This document shows positions 24,266 through 35,130 of a stretch of 64,000 nucleotides of DNA, piece after piece (positions within the stretch are counted from its first letter, which is position 1; each line of letters begins with the position of its first letter). Both the position numbers and the translations under genes were made by a program. This stretch comes from Craterostigma plantagineum (taxonomy: Eukaryota; Streptophyta; Magnoliopsida; Lamiales; Linderniaceae). Below the pieces are notes generated by a model, which saw only the letters and a program-made list of their open reading frames with translations, did no database searches and had not been told where the DNA came from. The DNA lies in the NCBI GenBank assembly GCA_027422505.1, contig JAPQWV010000001.1:9486001-9550000 (forward strand), in the 5' to 3' direction.

Positions 24266-24812
24266 GAGATGTGGGGAGTGGGCCTCCCGAGCTACTGACC
24301 CTTGTGGGGAGTGGGGCCTCCCGAGCTATGGACCCCTGCGCGCGTGTTGCCTTTAGTACCTAAGCCTCGGGCCCTGAATGTGATGTGATGATATGAGATA
24401 TGAGATATGAGAAAAGAGTCGAGCGTGTATATTTGTGAGATAAGTCGGGATTGGGGTGTGAAAGCATTTGCATTGCACATTTTCATCTACTGGGCCAAAG
24501 CTCAGAGTTTACGTATGTAGGTGAGGCGGCTGATGGCGGTGACTCCACGGACTTTTGAGTGCGGGGCAGTACATGGGAACGCGACCTGTGGAGTATTTTA
24601 ATATATGTTTGTATTTTACCATTAGGGTTTCGACCCAATACATAAACATGTGTGTGTTGTAATGTATTTTATATACTCAGGTTTGGATCTTTGGGCTTCG
24701 GCCCAGTATATTTTTATTATTATGTAATAAAAAATTTTATTAAATGGGCTTTCCGCTGCTTACGCTGCGTAAAACCCGCCAAAATACGTATTTAAGAAGT
24801 AGGGTCGTTATA
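24266..24812 (+). repeat. Chromovirus-type LTR fragment lodged in copia C
   Basis: About 547 bp. It contains the class core ggctgatggcggtgactcc (24528) followed by acggacttttgag, then ggctttccgctgcttacgctgcg, and ends agggtcgttata, matching the 3' part of the solo LTR (32870-33236) but diverged from it. A 33-bp duplication (gtggggagtggg-cctcccgagcta) is at its left end. It replaces about 65 bp of copia C that C' retains (37866-37930). There is no target duplication, so this is a repair insertion rather than a transposition. Confidence 0.75.
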
Positions 24813-26381
24813 AGCAATGTTTCCAGGGTTGGGTAAAATGTCGTCTTCGTTGAGATTGAGATCATCCAAGTTTGGCGGGACGACATCATCGCTGATAGCT
24901 GGTGGTGTAGGTGGGGTGGGTGCAGCGGTAGTTTGAGTGGTGGCGACGGGAGTCTTGGGGACTGGATAGAAGTACTCGAAGAGTAGATCGAGATCCAGTT
25001 CACCAGAATTGCCCTCAGATGAGGAAGTTCCCGTCGTTGAAGGTTGACCTTTTGTCAACGACTGTAGAAGACATGGTTCTGGACTGATATGAGCAGAAGC
25101 CATGAGGTCGCCTTCGCTTTCGTCAAATGTGACATTTGTGCTCTCTATTACTGATCGTTTCTCCCTAAGATAGACTCTGTATGCCTTCGAGTTCAGCGAA
25201 TATCGAACAAAGATTCCTTCAAGTGCTTTTGGATCAAGCTTCCCAAGATGTTGGCGATCATTGGCCAAAAAACATCGGCAACCGAAGACCCTTAGATAAG
25301 ATATATCTGGGATACAACGGTTATTCAGCATCTCGTATGGGGTGCGGTTGAATCTCTTGTGCATGGAAGCCCGGTTCTGCGTGTAACAGGCCGTTTGAAT
25401 AGCTTCGCCCCAAAGAGAGTGAGGAAGTCCGGATTGGATGAGGAGAGTCCTAGCTGCTTCAACTAGTGTCCTATTCTTACGCTCAACGACACCATTCTGT
25501 TCTGGTGTCTTCACAGATGAGAACTGCTGGGTGATGCCCTGAGTAGCATAGAAATCACTGAGCTTCTTGTTCTTAAACTCAGTTCCATTGTCAGTTCTGA
25601 TAATCCGAACCTTCTGTTGATGAAGTGTTTGGGACGTAACAACAAACTCGATGATTAAATCAGGAACTTCATCCTTTGTGCGAACGAGTTTCGTCCATGT
25701 ATAGCGTGAGAAGTCGTCGACAATCACAAGAATATACCGTCTTCCTCCGAGTGTAGCCGTAGGCATTGGGCCACATAGATCCATGTGTAAGAGCTCAAGG
25801 ATGAGCTTAGAGGACGGTGTTTCCTTAGAGATGTGTGATGATCGCTTCATCTTTCCCAATTCACAGGCAGAGCAGAGGTGTTCCTTATGATATGACAGTT
25901 GGGGTAGACCGTTGATGAGTTTATTCTGACGCAGTTTGTTGATAGTCTTCAAATTGAGGTGTGAAAGACGCCGGTGCCATAGATCGTTCAACTTGGGTGC
26001 AGCACAGGAGAGAAGGCAAATTGGTCGAGAGGTCGTGAGATTGAGTACGTAGAGGTGAGATGTGCGTGTTCCAGAAAGAAGAGGTAGTCCCGAGGCATCG
26101 ATAATGCTGCAGATGTCAGATTCGAAGAGAACCTTGTATCCTTTGTCGCAGAAACGGCCAATGCTGAAAAGATTGTAGCTCAAACCCTCGACGTAAGAGA
26201 TGCCCTTAATCGTCAGTTTGTCATGGACGAGATCACCAGTTCCGAGAATTGGCGCCATTTGACTGTTTCCGAAGGAGACCCTTCCGAGATAGCGCTCGGA
26301 GAAGTTGCTCAACAGCTCTTTGTTCCCCGTCATGTGTGTGGAGCAACCCGAGTCTAGATACCACACATGACAGACCTGCAA
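24813..26381 (-). pseudogene. copia C protease, GAG-pre-integrase and integrase
   Basis: Open from 26381 to the LTR fragment. The protease active site is in WYLDSGCSTHMTG (near 26360). GAG-pre-integrase: WHRRLSHLN near 25980 and CSACELGKMKRS near 25870. The integrase core has all three catalytic residues: Asp in LLHMDLCGPM (near 25785), Asp in IRTDNGTEF (near 25600) and Glu in [12 protein letters not shown] (near 25500). The conserved FGCRCF and EGIFVRYS segments follow, then an acidic linker. The upstream boundary is a double TGA (26387-26382) in the same frame. The frame is intact over 520 codons, the best preserved pol part of this element. Confidence 0.93.
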
Positions 26382-28190
26382 TCATCAGCAAACGTTGGGT
26401 CCCCGTTTATGGACGGGACCTTGTGATACAAGTAAAATTTTCATGCGCTTAACGGGAAATGTGGGGTCTAAATCAGGTTGTGTTGGATCTAATTTAGCTT
26501 TCCCTTTGTGATTTGTTTGAGGAGGTGGGATTATGGTTTTTCTAACCCATATTTGCCTAACTTGCGCTTGCATATACGTTGTCTTATTCGTGAATTGACG
26601 TGAAGGTTTTGGTTTTTGTTGTCGCCTTTTGGTTTTAGTCGTCTTTTGCTTGCGAGCAGTAGGTGACTTTTTATGCAGCGTTGGATGGCGTTTTCGCTTA
26701 ACCGTGGGCGTAGATGAACTGGGAGAATGCAAGGGCGTTGTAGAGGAGGTTTGCCTTTTTGGTCGGAGTGTTGCGTGTTCGCGTGCCTCATATTCATGAA
26801 AGCGTGTAAGAATAAAGTCATTGCAGCAACACATAGACATTAGTTTGTCAAAGGAAAGATACGTTCTGGTAACATAATTATCTACGTCCTTAAGATGTTG
26901 GCATTCAGTACATAGGTTGGAAAGACGAAAATAGGATGGTCATTTCTTCTTGTCATCGAAGAGCGGGTCCTCCTTTATTCCAAATGAACTTCCTTCCAGA
27001 GACGTCGAACGCACATTCCCTGTATCCATAGGAATACGAGAGTTAGTGTTTGAACAAGTTTTAGCTTCAAGAGTCATCTCCGCCATCCTCTTACATTTAC
27101 ATGTTTGAGAATCGGGTACTTGACTCGATGTAGAGGGATTGTTCGTATTGTGAAATTGTTCTAGTGTAAAGATTTTGCTAAGTAGTTCATCTCGGTCCTT
27201 TGCAAAGGCCTTCCTTTCTAATTCTAGTGTTCGTTCTAGTTCTGCTATGATCAGAAGTTTCTTTGGGATGTAGGTGCGAGAGAGCGCATCTTGGAAAGCA
27301 ACTTCCTGTTCTTTGGTTGGGAGTAAGGTTTCGACATCCTCCGAGAGTGAAGGTATCTTAGTCTTATCACTAGCAATCAATTCTGTGTAGTCATACGCGA
27401 TTTCTGCCCAATGAATGTTCTGTACTCTTTTTTCTTCCGAGATGACTGCGGAGGATGATCTCACAAATGGCCTAAGTTGCGAGGGAGCACCATTTCTTGT
27501 TTGCAGGAACGTAGTGTTACACATGTTATACCTTTTAACTGTTAGCGGTGTTGGATTGCAATTGCTGGCCAGGCCGATTCCCCCCCGGGCGTTGTAGAAT
27601 TCTGTTTCAACTGGTTGGTTAAATAGGCATAAGATGCGTGCGCTTTTGTTTCTAAAGTGAAGTTGCTCTTCAAGTTCCTTCACCTTTCGGTACAGCCTAA
27701 CTCTTTCCTTTGTAAGTAGTTCATATTGGGATGCAGTTAGGAGACGAGATGTTTTGCATGAACTGATGGCCAGTGTGGTTTCCTTCACCTTATTCTCACT
27801 TTGATTATTCTTGCTTTGCAGACGTTTGACTAACGCTTCAGAGGCCATTAGACGTTCGTTTGCACAAGCGAGCTCTTCTACTTTTAAACTAAGTAATTTA
27901 TAGTTGTTTTCAAATTTTAGCTTAAGTTCTTCATACTCCCTAGCGTCTACGGTGGGTTTCTTAATGGTGTGACGGTGATTGAACACATCATCGAGTTACG
28001 AAATTCGTACCTCAGACTCGGCGTTGGTAGGAGTCTTAGCTGTGTTCTCATCGGTGTTGGTCATCTCCTCGTCCTCGTCATGTTCGACCAGCCTTGCCAT
28101 GCAGCAATCTTCATCCTGAGGCTCCTCGTCTTCTGAAGTGTCGTTCACCCATTCAGCTTCTTCGGTAAGTAGAACTTTCCCACTTTCCAT
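26382..28190 (-). pseudogene. copia C long gag-pol linker with coiled coil
   Basis: Region between the zinc knuckle and the protease. An acidic segment with TSEDEEPQDEDCC (28190-27996) is followed by a coiled-coil-like stretch rich in E, K and L (27940-27640 and again near 27250), then a Cys-Lys cluster (CKCKR near 27100). A stop (AGA-to-TGA, 26940) follows, then a very basic tract (26760-26580, PTARKQKTTKTKRRQQ), ending in GPNVC before two TGA codons. C' keeps the AGA. Extended coiled-coil Gags are typical of Sireviruses. The basic tract might bind nucleic acid. Confidence 0.75.
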
Positions 28191-28210
28191 TTTGCGGGGT
28201 CATTCTGGCC

Positions 28211-29310
28211 TTACGGTCGTAGTAGCCAAAGTCCTTCACGCGTGGGGGCGTGGCATTCCTTGGCAAAGTGACCTGTCTTTCCACACCGAAAGCACTTCAC
28301 AGACTTTTGAGGTGCTGAGTCCTCCTCTTTCTTTATTGGCTTAGATTCTTCCGTGGGAGTGGTCTTTTTGGTGCCGCTAAAGGTTCTTTGGCGATTGGAG
28401 GAGGATGAGGATTTTTTCCCGATCTTCTTTGTGAGCATTGCTAGTTGCTTGCGTAGATCACGAATATCTTCATCAGATTCTGTATCAGCTTCGGATCCTG
28501 AAGAGGTGTCAGATACAACGGCTGGTAGCTTCCCTTTGTTCTGTTTGGTCTTAGCGGTGGAAGATCGTTCGGTAGTTTTGTTCGAGAGGAGAGTCAGTGG
28601 GTCGACTCGAGTGTTGGTGGACTGAGGTTGCACGTAAGGAGCATATGCAGACAGGCTGTCGTAGAGAGCATGGATGGAGGTGTTGGAGAGGTCCTTACTC
28701 TGAATCATCATCACAGTTGCATTTCCCCAATGTGGTTTGAGGCTACCAAGGAAGTGGTTGTTGATGTCAAATTTGTTCCTCGAGATCTTGGCTTTCTTGA
28801 GTTCATTGATGACCTTCAAGTATCGGAGGTATGTATCACGCAACTCTTCTCCTTCATAGGCTTGGAAGTGTTCATACTGCGAGAGACATGCTGATTTCTC
28901 CCCTGAGCACTTTCAGTTGTGCCTGCCATGATTTCCACGAGTTCATCCCATATTTCCTTAGCAGTTGTGCAGCACTCGATGTGAGCGTAGACTTCGTTGC
29001 CCATAGCCTGGAAGAGGTATCCTTTGGCAGTCTCGTCGGCCTGTACGCGAGCCTCTTCATCCTCATTTATGGGATTTCTTGGAGTGCGGCGTTCATCCAT
29101 AGGAGGGTTTGCGTTTGGCTGTGCAGGGATGATCGTCCAGAATTGTGCTGGACCATTGAAAATGGAGTCCAGTAGGTATTGAGAGAGTGGTGCGCCTTTG
29201 TTCCTGATGAACGTGAGGAACCGATTTGTCCATATGCTGTAGTCGCCTTGTCGCAACATCGGAGGCCTGGTGTCGGAGCCCACTGTTGAGATGTCGTTTG
29301 TGGTAGACAT
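28211..29310 (-). pseudogene. copia C gag (capsid and zinc knuckle)
   Basis: ATG at 29310 (MSTTNDISTVGSDTRPP). The capsid N-terminal part has the copia GDYSIWTNRFLTFI segment and TAKEIWDELVEIM. A frame change near 28880 moves the reading to 28843-28211, which continues with LRYLKVINELKKAK and LGSLKPHWGN, a Ser-rich basic stretch and one CCHC knuckle (CFRCGKTGHFAKEC near 28290). A second frame change just after the knuckle (near 28215) leads to the acidic linker. The gag of C' is missing, so the intact form cannot be compared here. Confidence 0.88.
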
Positions 29311-30901
29311 GGTTGGTGCAGTCGAATCGTCTGTGGTTTTGATCTTGTATAGATAATAGAGTTAGTGACGAACGAGATGAGAAAGATGAGTTTAACGAGT
29401 AGAGTTTGTGAAAAGTCGTTTAAAGAATTTCTTAGAACTAAGTGAGCGTGTGTGATGGTCGATAACGTATGAAGGGAAAATATATCTTGAAATTTGGAGA
29501 AGTTCTAGAAATTTAAAAACGAGATTTGAGGCGAGAAAGAAAAAAAAACATTTATGTCAAAAGTGGTCTAGGGTGATAGGACTAAAGTGTAAGGATCAAA
29601 TCTTAAATAAGTTTGAGAAAAATTTACCCCGAGAAAATTTTAACACGAGAAAAAAAACTTAACACGTCAGGGAAAAAAATTCGCAGTTTGAAGGGACGTG
29701 ATTATATGAAGAATTATCCAAGAAATTATGTCTTGAGAAATTTCGGTGTTTGTGAGTCTTAAAGAGAAATTCTCGGAAGAAAAATTCTCAGTTGAAAATT
29801 TCTCGGATTTTAAAATTTCGCATGTGAGAAAGATTCTTAGTTTTTGAGAATTTTCAGGTTTGAGAAGAAATTTTCATGTTGGAAGAAGTATCGCGGGTCG
29901 GAGTGTGATTTGAGAAAGTTTCTCGGATTTGAAAATCGTGATTTAAAAATTTCTCGTGGGAAAGAAACTTTCTTGTCTGAAACTTTCTCGGATAAAAAAT
30001 TTCGAAAAGTTCTCGGCTGAAAATTTCTCGACTTAGTAATATTTCTCAGTTTTTTTTTTGGAAAATTTCGCGGCTCAGAAAAATTCTTGGAAATAGCCTT
30101 TCTCGGGTATAGAATTTCTCAGATTTTGAAAGTGAGCAGTTGAGAAAAGATGAAGTTACACAGAGGTAATTTCGTGGTTTAGATAATTCTCGGAATGAAA
30201 TTTCTCGTATATAAAGTTTCTCGGATTTTAAAGGGTAAGTAGTTGAGAAAAAAAATGAAGCGACAATGAAGTGAAAACAGAGAAATTTTCGCGGTTTAAG
30301 AATTCTCGGAATCAAATTTCGCAGATGTAAGGTTTCTCGGATTTTGAAAATAGGCCGTTGCGAAAAAATGCAGTGAAAGTAGGCCGTTTCTAGGTAAATT
30401 TTCACAGATGTGAAAATTTCGCGGACTTGAACGATTAAGCAAAAATTTCCGCGGTCAAGAACGAGCTTTCACTGTTCCATTGCTATCATGCGTTTTGCCA
30501 GAAAATCGTCCAGTTCTTGCTCAAATCTCAACCAAAATCGCTCAAACTTGATCCTAAACTTCAGAAATTTTTCCCTAAAAACATAATCGACCGATTTGTG
30601 GGCTAAAAAACAACAAAAAAACAGATCAAATCGACCAAAAACAGAGAATGGCCGAGATGTCCTTTTCTGAAGAATTTTTGCTTCGATCTTGCTCAAAACT
30701 CGTTAAAACTGATCCAAAAGTGTTCTAAAAACATTTTAGGCATAGAATCGATCTGGGGGAAGGTTTAAACACAAAAACGAAGCATTAAAACCCCAAAACG
30801 AGTTCAAACTGCCCGAAAGTGATTTTTGCCCAAAACACCTTTGATCTTTCTCGGAATCGAACGAAACTGGATTCAAATCAATGCAGATCGATCCACGTTT
30901 A
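29311..30901 (-). other. Leader of copia C with TTTCTCGG/TTTCGCG motif array
   Basis: About 1.6 kb between primer site and gag start, unusually long, and non-coding. 29590-30460 is dense in aaatttctcgg, aattttcgcgg and gagaaa words at intervals of roughly 20-40 bp, the same vocabulary as the pol/additional-ORF spacer (20780-21720). Leader and spacer of one element thus share a motif family. Confidence 0.7.
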
Positions 30902-30912
30902 CTCTGATACCA
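30902..30912 (-). other. Primer-binding site of copia C (tRNA-Met type)
   Basis: Minus-strand TGGTATCAGAG, two bases from the LTR. It defines the right LTR as the 5' LTR. Confidence 0.92.
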
Positions 30913-30914
30913 CT

Positions 30915-31212
30915 TGTTGGTCCCGATTACCAAACAAGGAATCAAAGAGGCTTTGATGGAATGAAAAAGGGAGAGGTTCTCACCTTCAAGTGTGTGTATT
31001 GTGTGAAAAAATGGGTTAGCCTTTTGATCTTTGATTCACTTTGAAAAGTGTGTTGGTAAAAACCTTATATACCACATTAACCCTAGGTATATTAAGGCCC
31101 AAACACTAAATATTAACTCATTACATTCTAGTCCAAAGCCCAAGCTAAAGGATAATTACAAAATTAATCCCAAGACTTAAACTATTGACACAATCTATTA
31201 AATATCCTAACA
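30915..31212 (-). repeat. 5' LTR of copia C (298 bp)
   Basis: TG/CA ends; near-identical to 16459-16757. It is followed by GTAAG (31213-31217), the duplicated target. The LTR should hold the promoter; a ttatatacc run near 31070 reads ggtatataa on the element strand and is a plausible TATA box. Confidence 0.93.
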
Positions 31213-31217
31213 GTAAG

Positions 31218-33236
31218 GTCATGTGGTGCATTGTCACTCATTTGTCATATTCTAAGAACAACCATTTGAATATAAGGCCACATTAAAAGAAAAGCATAAA
31301 TGGAGGGGCCCAACGTGAGAAAGAAGAAATAATGATTTTTGATCTACCATGTGCATGAGAGACAAAGTGCTTGAATAATAAAAGAGGAAATGAGTTGTGT
31401 CTACTTGTCTAACTCTCACCACCATCGAAGTCTTGGAACATATTCAATATATATATCATTTAACATAATGCCTAAGTGGAAAGTTCCATACACGAAAATT
31501 ACATCAAAGAAGATAGAGACTATTTCCATGAAGAACGACGCATGATAATCAAGCGAAGCTAGGAATTCGCTAAACATCTGAGCTTGGAGGATAGGTAGGT
31601 GGAAACTTCATCTAAGATACGTAAATCCTTTTATGTGAATTTCGGATTGGAGGTGAAATTCACCCAAAACGTTAATTGGTTGTGTAGGTTTTATATGCTT
31701 TCGAAAAAGATAGATTCTACGATCAATACGAAAATAAATTCGTGAGTTGCATGTATTAGGTGCTTGAAGGTGAATATAGGATAGATCGAGTCTAGGTTTC
31801 GGCAATGATCAATAGATGAGGTATATATGTTTTTGTGATTAACATGTTTAGTGTTTCAATGTGTTGGTGTCTAGTGAATTTTTAATATGAGAGTTGGAGA
31901 TTAATTTGAGATATTTTAGGATATTATAACGTTGGATGTGGAATTTTAGGGTTTTCGAAAATAGAATTTATATTCATAAGCTAATGATTTGATATATACG
32001 GTGTTCTTTTAAGGTTTTGATGTTTTAGGGTTTACTACTTTCCGAGCTTAGGATGATATTAGAAGATACTTATAAGGGCATATTAGTTATGGTATTTCTA
32101 GGGTTTCCGACAATTAGGGTTCGAAAACATTCATATTAATTTGATCTAGTAGATATACTTATATGATAATATTTTTATGTCTAAAAGGTTTGGAGGTTCA
32201 GAATATTAAGGAATTACCGCTTGCAAAACTAAGGACGACAGGTAGGTGAAACTCACCTACGGCACGTAAACGTTGTGTGAATTTTATGTGATATTTATGT
32301 GCCTACATGATTATGTGATTGTATGAATTCGGTGAAATATGTGACTTGGCTAATTACGTATTTTACGTGTATTATATTTGTTGCACATCATATGTACATT
32401 TGTTGCACGTCCTATGTACATTATTTGCATTATTGCATACCACGTCAGTGCGAGGTTGAGCACCGTATAAAACGGTGACATCTTGCTTTAATGATGAGCG
32501 AGGTATCGATTTGAGTTAGAGTTGAGGTTAGTATTGGAATCTCAGATGGTAGTGGGCGATGAGGCAATGTGAGGTCTCGAGTGCGACGGGCTAGCATGAC
32601 TGGTGCGTGAGGCCTGGAGCGTGTGTGACTCAAGTGCGTCAGGCCGGTGAGTGACCGGTGCGTGAGGCTTGGGCCGCGAATCAGGTGCGTCAGGCCGGGA
32701 AGCGTCAGTACGCGTGGCTTGAGGTCCTATGTGTGATAGGTTGGCGTGTCAGGTTGGTAAGCGTCCAACACGTATGTTTTTGAGATGTGAGAACATGGTG
32801 TGATGTTTGGAAATACGTTAGGTTGAGATGAGAGAAATAAGTTAAGCGTGCATTGCATTTGTGAGGTATTTGGGAATGGGGTTGAGAGCACGTTGCATAC
32901 ATGCATGTTCCATCTACTGTGCAAGGAGCTCAGTTTACGTGTTGTAGGTACATACGATTCCGGCGTTGATACGCGTCGCGACTAGGCGGGCTGATGGCGG
33001 TGACTCCACGGACTTTTGAGGACGGGGCGGTACATGGATGTGACCGGTGGAGAGACGTTAGGATTTTTAATATTTTGATATTTTAGTGATACGACGTGTA
33101 TATTGTACGGCTACGTAGACGATGTTTAATTTATTATATGTTATTTTAGAAAAGGTTTTTAATTAGACGGGTCTTCCGCGACTTACGTTGCGAAAAATCC
33201 GCCAAAAATATTTATCAGAAAATGAGGGTCGTTACA
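31218..33236 (+). repeat. Chromovirus-type solo LTR, 3' part
   Basis: Continuation of 15708-16458 after copia C. It contains ggacgacaggtaggtgaaac (32228), GC-rich subrepeats with the words gtgcgtcaggccgg and gtgcgtgaggc (32590-32720), the class core ggctgatggcggtgactcc (32989) and the end ccgccaaaaatatttatcag followed by gagggtcgttaca (33236). No coding content. It is followed by the duplicated AATCT at 33237-33241. Confidence 0.85.
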
Positions 33237-33241
33237 AATCT

Positions 33242-33387
33242 CTTCTTTATTCAATTCAATTCAACCCCAAGTCTTTCACTTCATTATTTCGCTCCTCAAT
33301 TCTTCGATCTCAATCGTGGCGAAAACCAAAGGCGCCAGATCTGTCTCCGACAAGAAGCGAAAGGTTGCTCTGATCAAACCACAATCT
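33242..33387 (+). other. copia B continuation after the solo LTR, possible start of an extra ORF
   Basis: Resumes the B tail (cttctttattcaattc...). From about 33314 the composition changes from pyrimidine-rich leader to what could be coding: gtggcgaaaaccaaaggcgc, then agatctgtctccgacaagaag, a short basic frame (AKTKGARSVSDKKRK). Extra ORFs after pol in Sirevirus-like elements often begin with such Lys/Arg-rich ends. Only about 25 codons remain before the junction at about 33388, so this is tentative. Confidence 0.3.
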
Positions 33388-33934
33388 CTACGAAAGCCCT
33401 TATTGAGAGTAGATTTTTTGATTCACGACCGATTAGGAATTATTGAGCTCAAATAGGAAAGGTGACTAGATATGTTAGCCCTTAGTATTTCCTTAATCTT
33501 ATCCTTTAGGATCTCCTCGATTTTATTCCTTGATTCTATTAATAATTTTTCCCTTTATTCCATCTTCCTTATCTATTCAGATCATTTCCACTCATGGGAA
33601 GATTATTTTTTTTTTCTAAATAGATTTTCTTCGAGATTTATGTCAAAAATCTATTTTCAGCCAAAAATTCCTTATTATTTCTGAACTCTGATCTTTCCTT
33701 ATTTCCTTCCTTAATCTCCGCGAGCTATCCTCTGATCTTCATTTAATTCCATCTAATGGGCAGTTTCTTTATCCAACCATTATCTTTGAAATTCAAATTT
33801 CGAAATCTTTTCCTTATTTGCCTAACATCTAATCGATATCACATCTCTCCAAAATCTTTTTCATTCTTATCCAAGAAGTTTTCGGAATTCCTAACCATCC
33901 AATCTCTTCTGTATTCAATTCATTCAACCCCAAG
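33388..33934 (+). repeat. Second partial copy of copia B RNase H end and tail
   Basis: Matches 15190-15707 and 33237-33283 almost base for base: cccttattgagagtagatttt, gaccgattaggaattattgag, the RNase H stop and the AT-rich tail. It is uninterrupted by the solo LTR, so it preserves the pre-insertion site (ccaatctcttct at 33899). It joins upstream B at an acgaaa-ccc word shared by both partners. Confidence 0.85.
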
Positions 33935-33956
33935 TCTTATGCCTATTGAACCAACT
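33935..33956 (+). other. 22-bp templated filler at the B/C' junction
   Basis: The 22 bases from tcttatgcc to ccaact are identical to 34035-34056, exactly 100 bp downstream. They share tctt with the end of the B copy and aact with the start of C' homology. The equivalent place in copia C has no such word. Confidence 0.75.
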
Positions 33957-34593
33957 GCTTACAAAGGGTTAGGCTGTACCGAAAGGTGAAAGAACTTGAA
34001 GAGCAACTTCACCTTTGAAACGAAAACACACGCATCTTATGCCTATTGAACCAACTAGTTGAAACAGAATTCTACAACGGCTGGGAGGGAATTGGCCTGG
34101 CCAGCAATTGCAATCCAACACCGCTAACAGTTAAAAGGTATAACATGTGTAACACTACGTTCCTGCAAACAAGAAATGGTGCTCCCCTGCAACTTAAGCC
34201 ACTGGTGAGATCATCCTCCGCTGTCATCTCGGAAGAAAAAAGAGTACAGAACATTCATTGGGCAGAAATCGCGTATGACTACACAGAATTGAATGATAGA
34301 GATAAGACTAAGATACCTTCACTCTCGGAGGATGTCGAAACCTTACTCCCAACCAAATAACAGGAAGTTGCTTTCCAAGATGCGCTCTCTCGCACCTACA
34401 TCCTGTGACGCCCGGGGCCGAAGAGGGCGGGGAGTGATTGTCGGTGTCAGGGTGCACGGACAATGAGCGGCTCCTGGCAGGCTTCTAGGCGAAGGGGTAC
34501 ATGAACGAACCGATCCCACACCAGAATGAGAGAGGATCCTGAGACTGACAATGTATGGGCGTGTCAGGCTAAGAATCGTATAAAAGGATTGAT

Positions 34594-34722
34594 AGTACTA
34601 CTCATATCACCGAGGTCGACCTACCTTTTCGGGAGTCCATCTATAGAAACTCCGAAGTTAAGCGTGCTTGACTTGGGGCAATCTAGGGATGGGTGACCCC
34701 CTGGGAAGTTTCTCGGGGTGCG
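34594..34722 (+). ncRNA. 5S-rRNA-derived segment in Cassandra left LTR
   Basis: Contains the 5S internal promoter words aactccgaagttaagcgtgc (A-box side, from 34648) and gggatgggtgacc, then cctgggaagt (C-box side, near 34685-34712). A tataaaagg word at 34579 lies about 25 bp upstream, where plant 5S genes have a TATA-like box. The first third is diverged and about 13 bp longer than a real 5S gene, so this is the Cassandra 5S domain, not a ribosomal gene. Pol III transcription is known for the family and is not shown here. Confidence 0.85.
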
Positions 34723-35130
34723 TGTGAGCAAGTGCACGAAGCACGCTAAAAGGTTAAATGGTGGTACAGTGGGGCTAGACTATCAGTCGGAGTGTGGTGG
34801 GCCCAACCCCACTGGTCCTGGTAGGGACCGATGCTATAGTGACACCCGGTATGGGACGGGTCGTTACAGGTGGTATCAGAGCACAACCTCTCGCAGTACG
34901 GTGCTGGTTCGGGGACGAACCAGGCGGAAGCTGGTGGGCATGTGACGCCCGGGGCCGAAGAGGGCGGGGAGTGATTGTCGGTGCCAGGGTGCACGGACAA
35001 TGAGCGGCTCGTGGCAGGCTTCTAGGCGAAGGGGTACATGAACGAACCGATCCCACACCAGAATGAGAGGGGATCCTGAGACTGACAATGTATGGGAGTG
35101 TCAGGCTAAGAATCGTATAAAAGGATTGAT

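Larger units (their letters stand above)
16459..31212 (-). mobile_element. copia C: complete Ty1/copia element with additional 3' ORF (14.75 kb)
   Basis: Bounded by direct LTRs at 16459-16757 and 30915-31212 and by the 5-bp duplication GTAAG (16454-16458 and 31213-31217). The primer site lies beside the right LTR, so the element reads right to left: LTR, PBS, leader, gag, linker, protease, integrase, RT, RNase H, spacer, additional ORF, PPT, LTR. The two LTRs differ at only a handful of positions, which suggests recent insertion, yet every ORF carries stops or shifts. A chromovirus LTR fragment (24266-24812) sits between integrase and RT. Gag with a long coiled-coil linker, repeated polypurine motifs and an extra ORF suggest affinity to Sireviruses; the short LTRs are unlike typical Sireviruses. 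Confidence 0.92.

Noticed and set aside
26940..27986. Host coiled-coil gene
   Set aside because: It lies between gag and protease of copia C and recurs in C' in the same place, so it is element linker.
15708..33236. A full-length gypsy element with a 17-kb span
   Set aside because: Removing copia C leaves about 2.77 kb without gag, pol, PBS or PPT, so it is a solo LTR.
34594..34722. 5S ribosomal RNA gene
   Set aside because: The A- and C-box words are 5S-like, but the segment is diverged in its first third, is inside an LTR, and has an identical neighbour in the second LTR with PBS and TSD. This is Cassandra, not a ribosomal gene.
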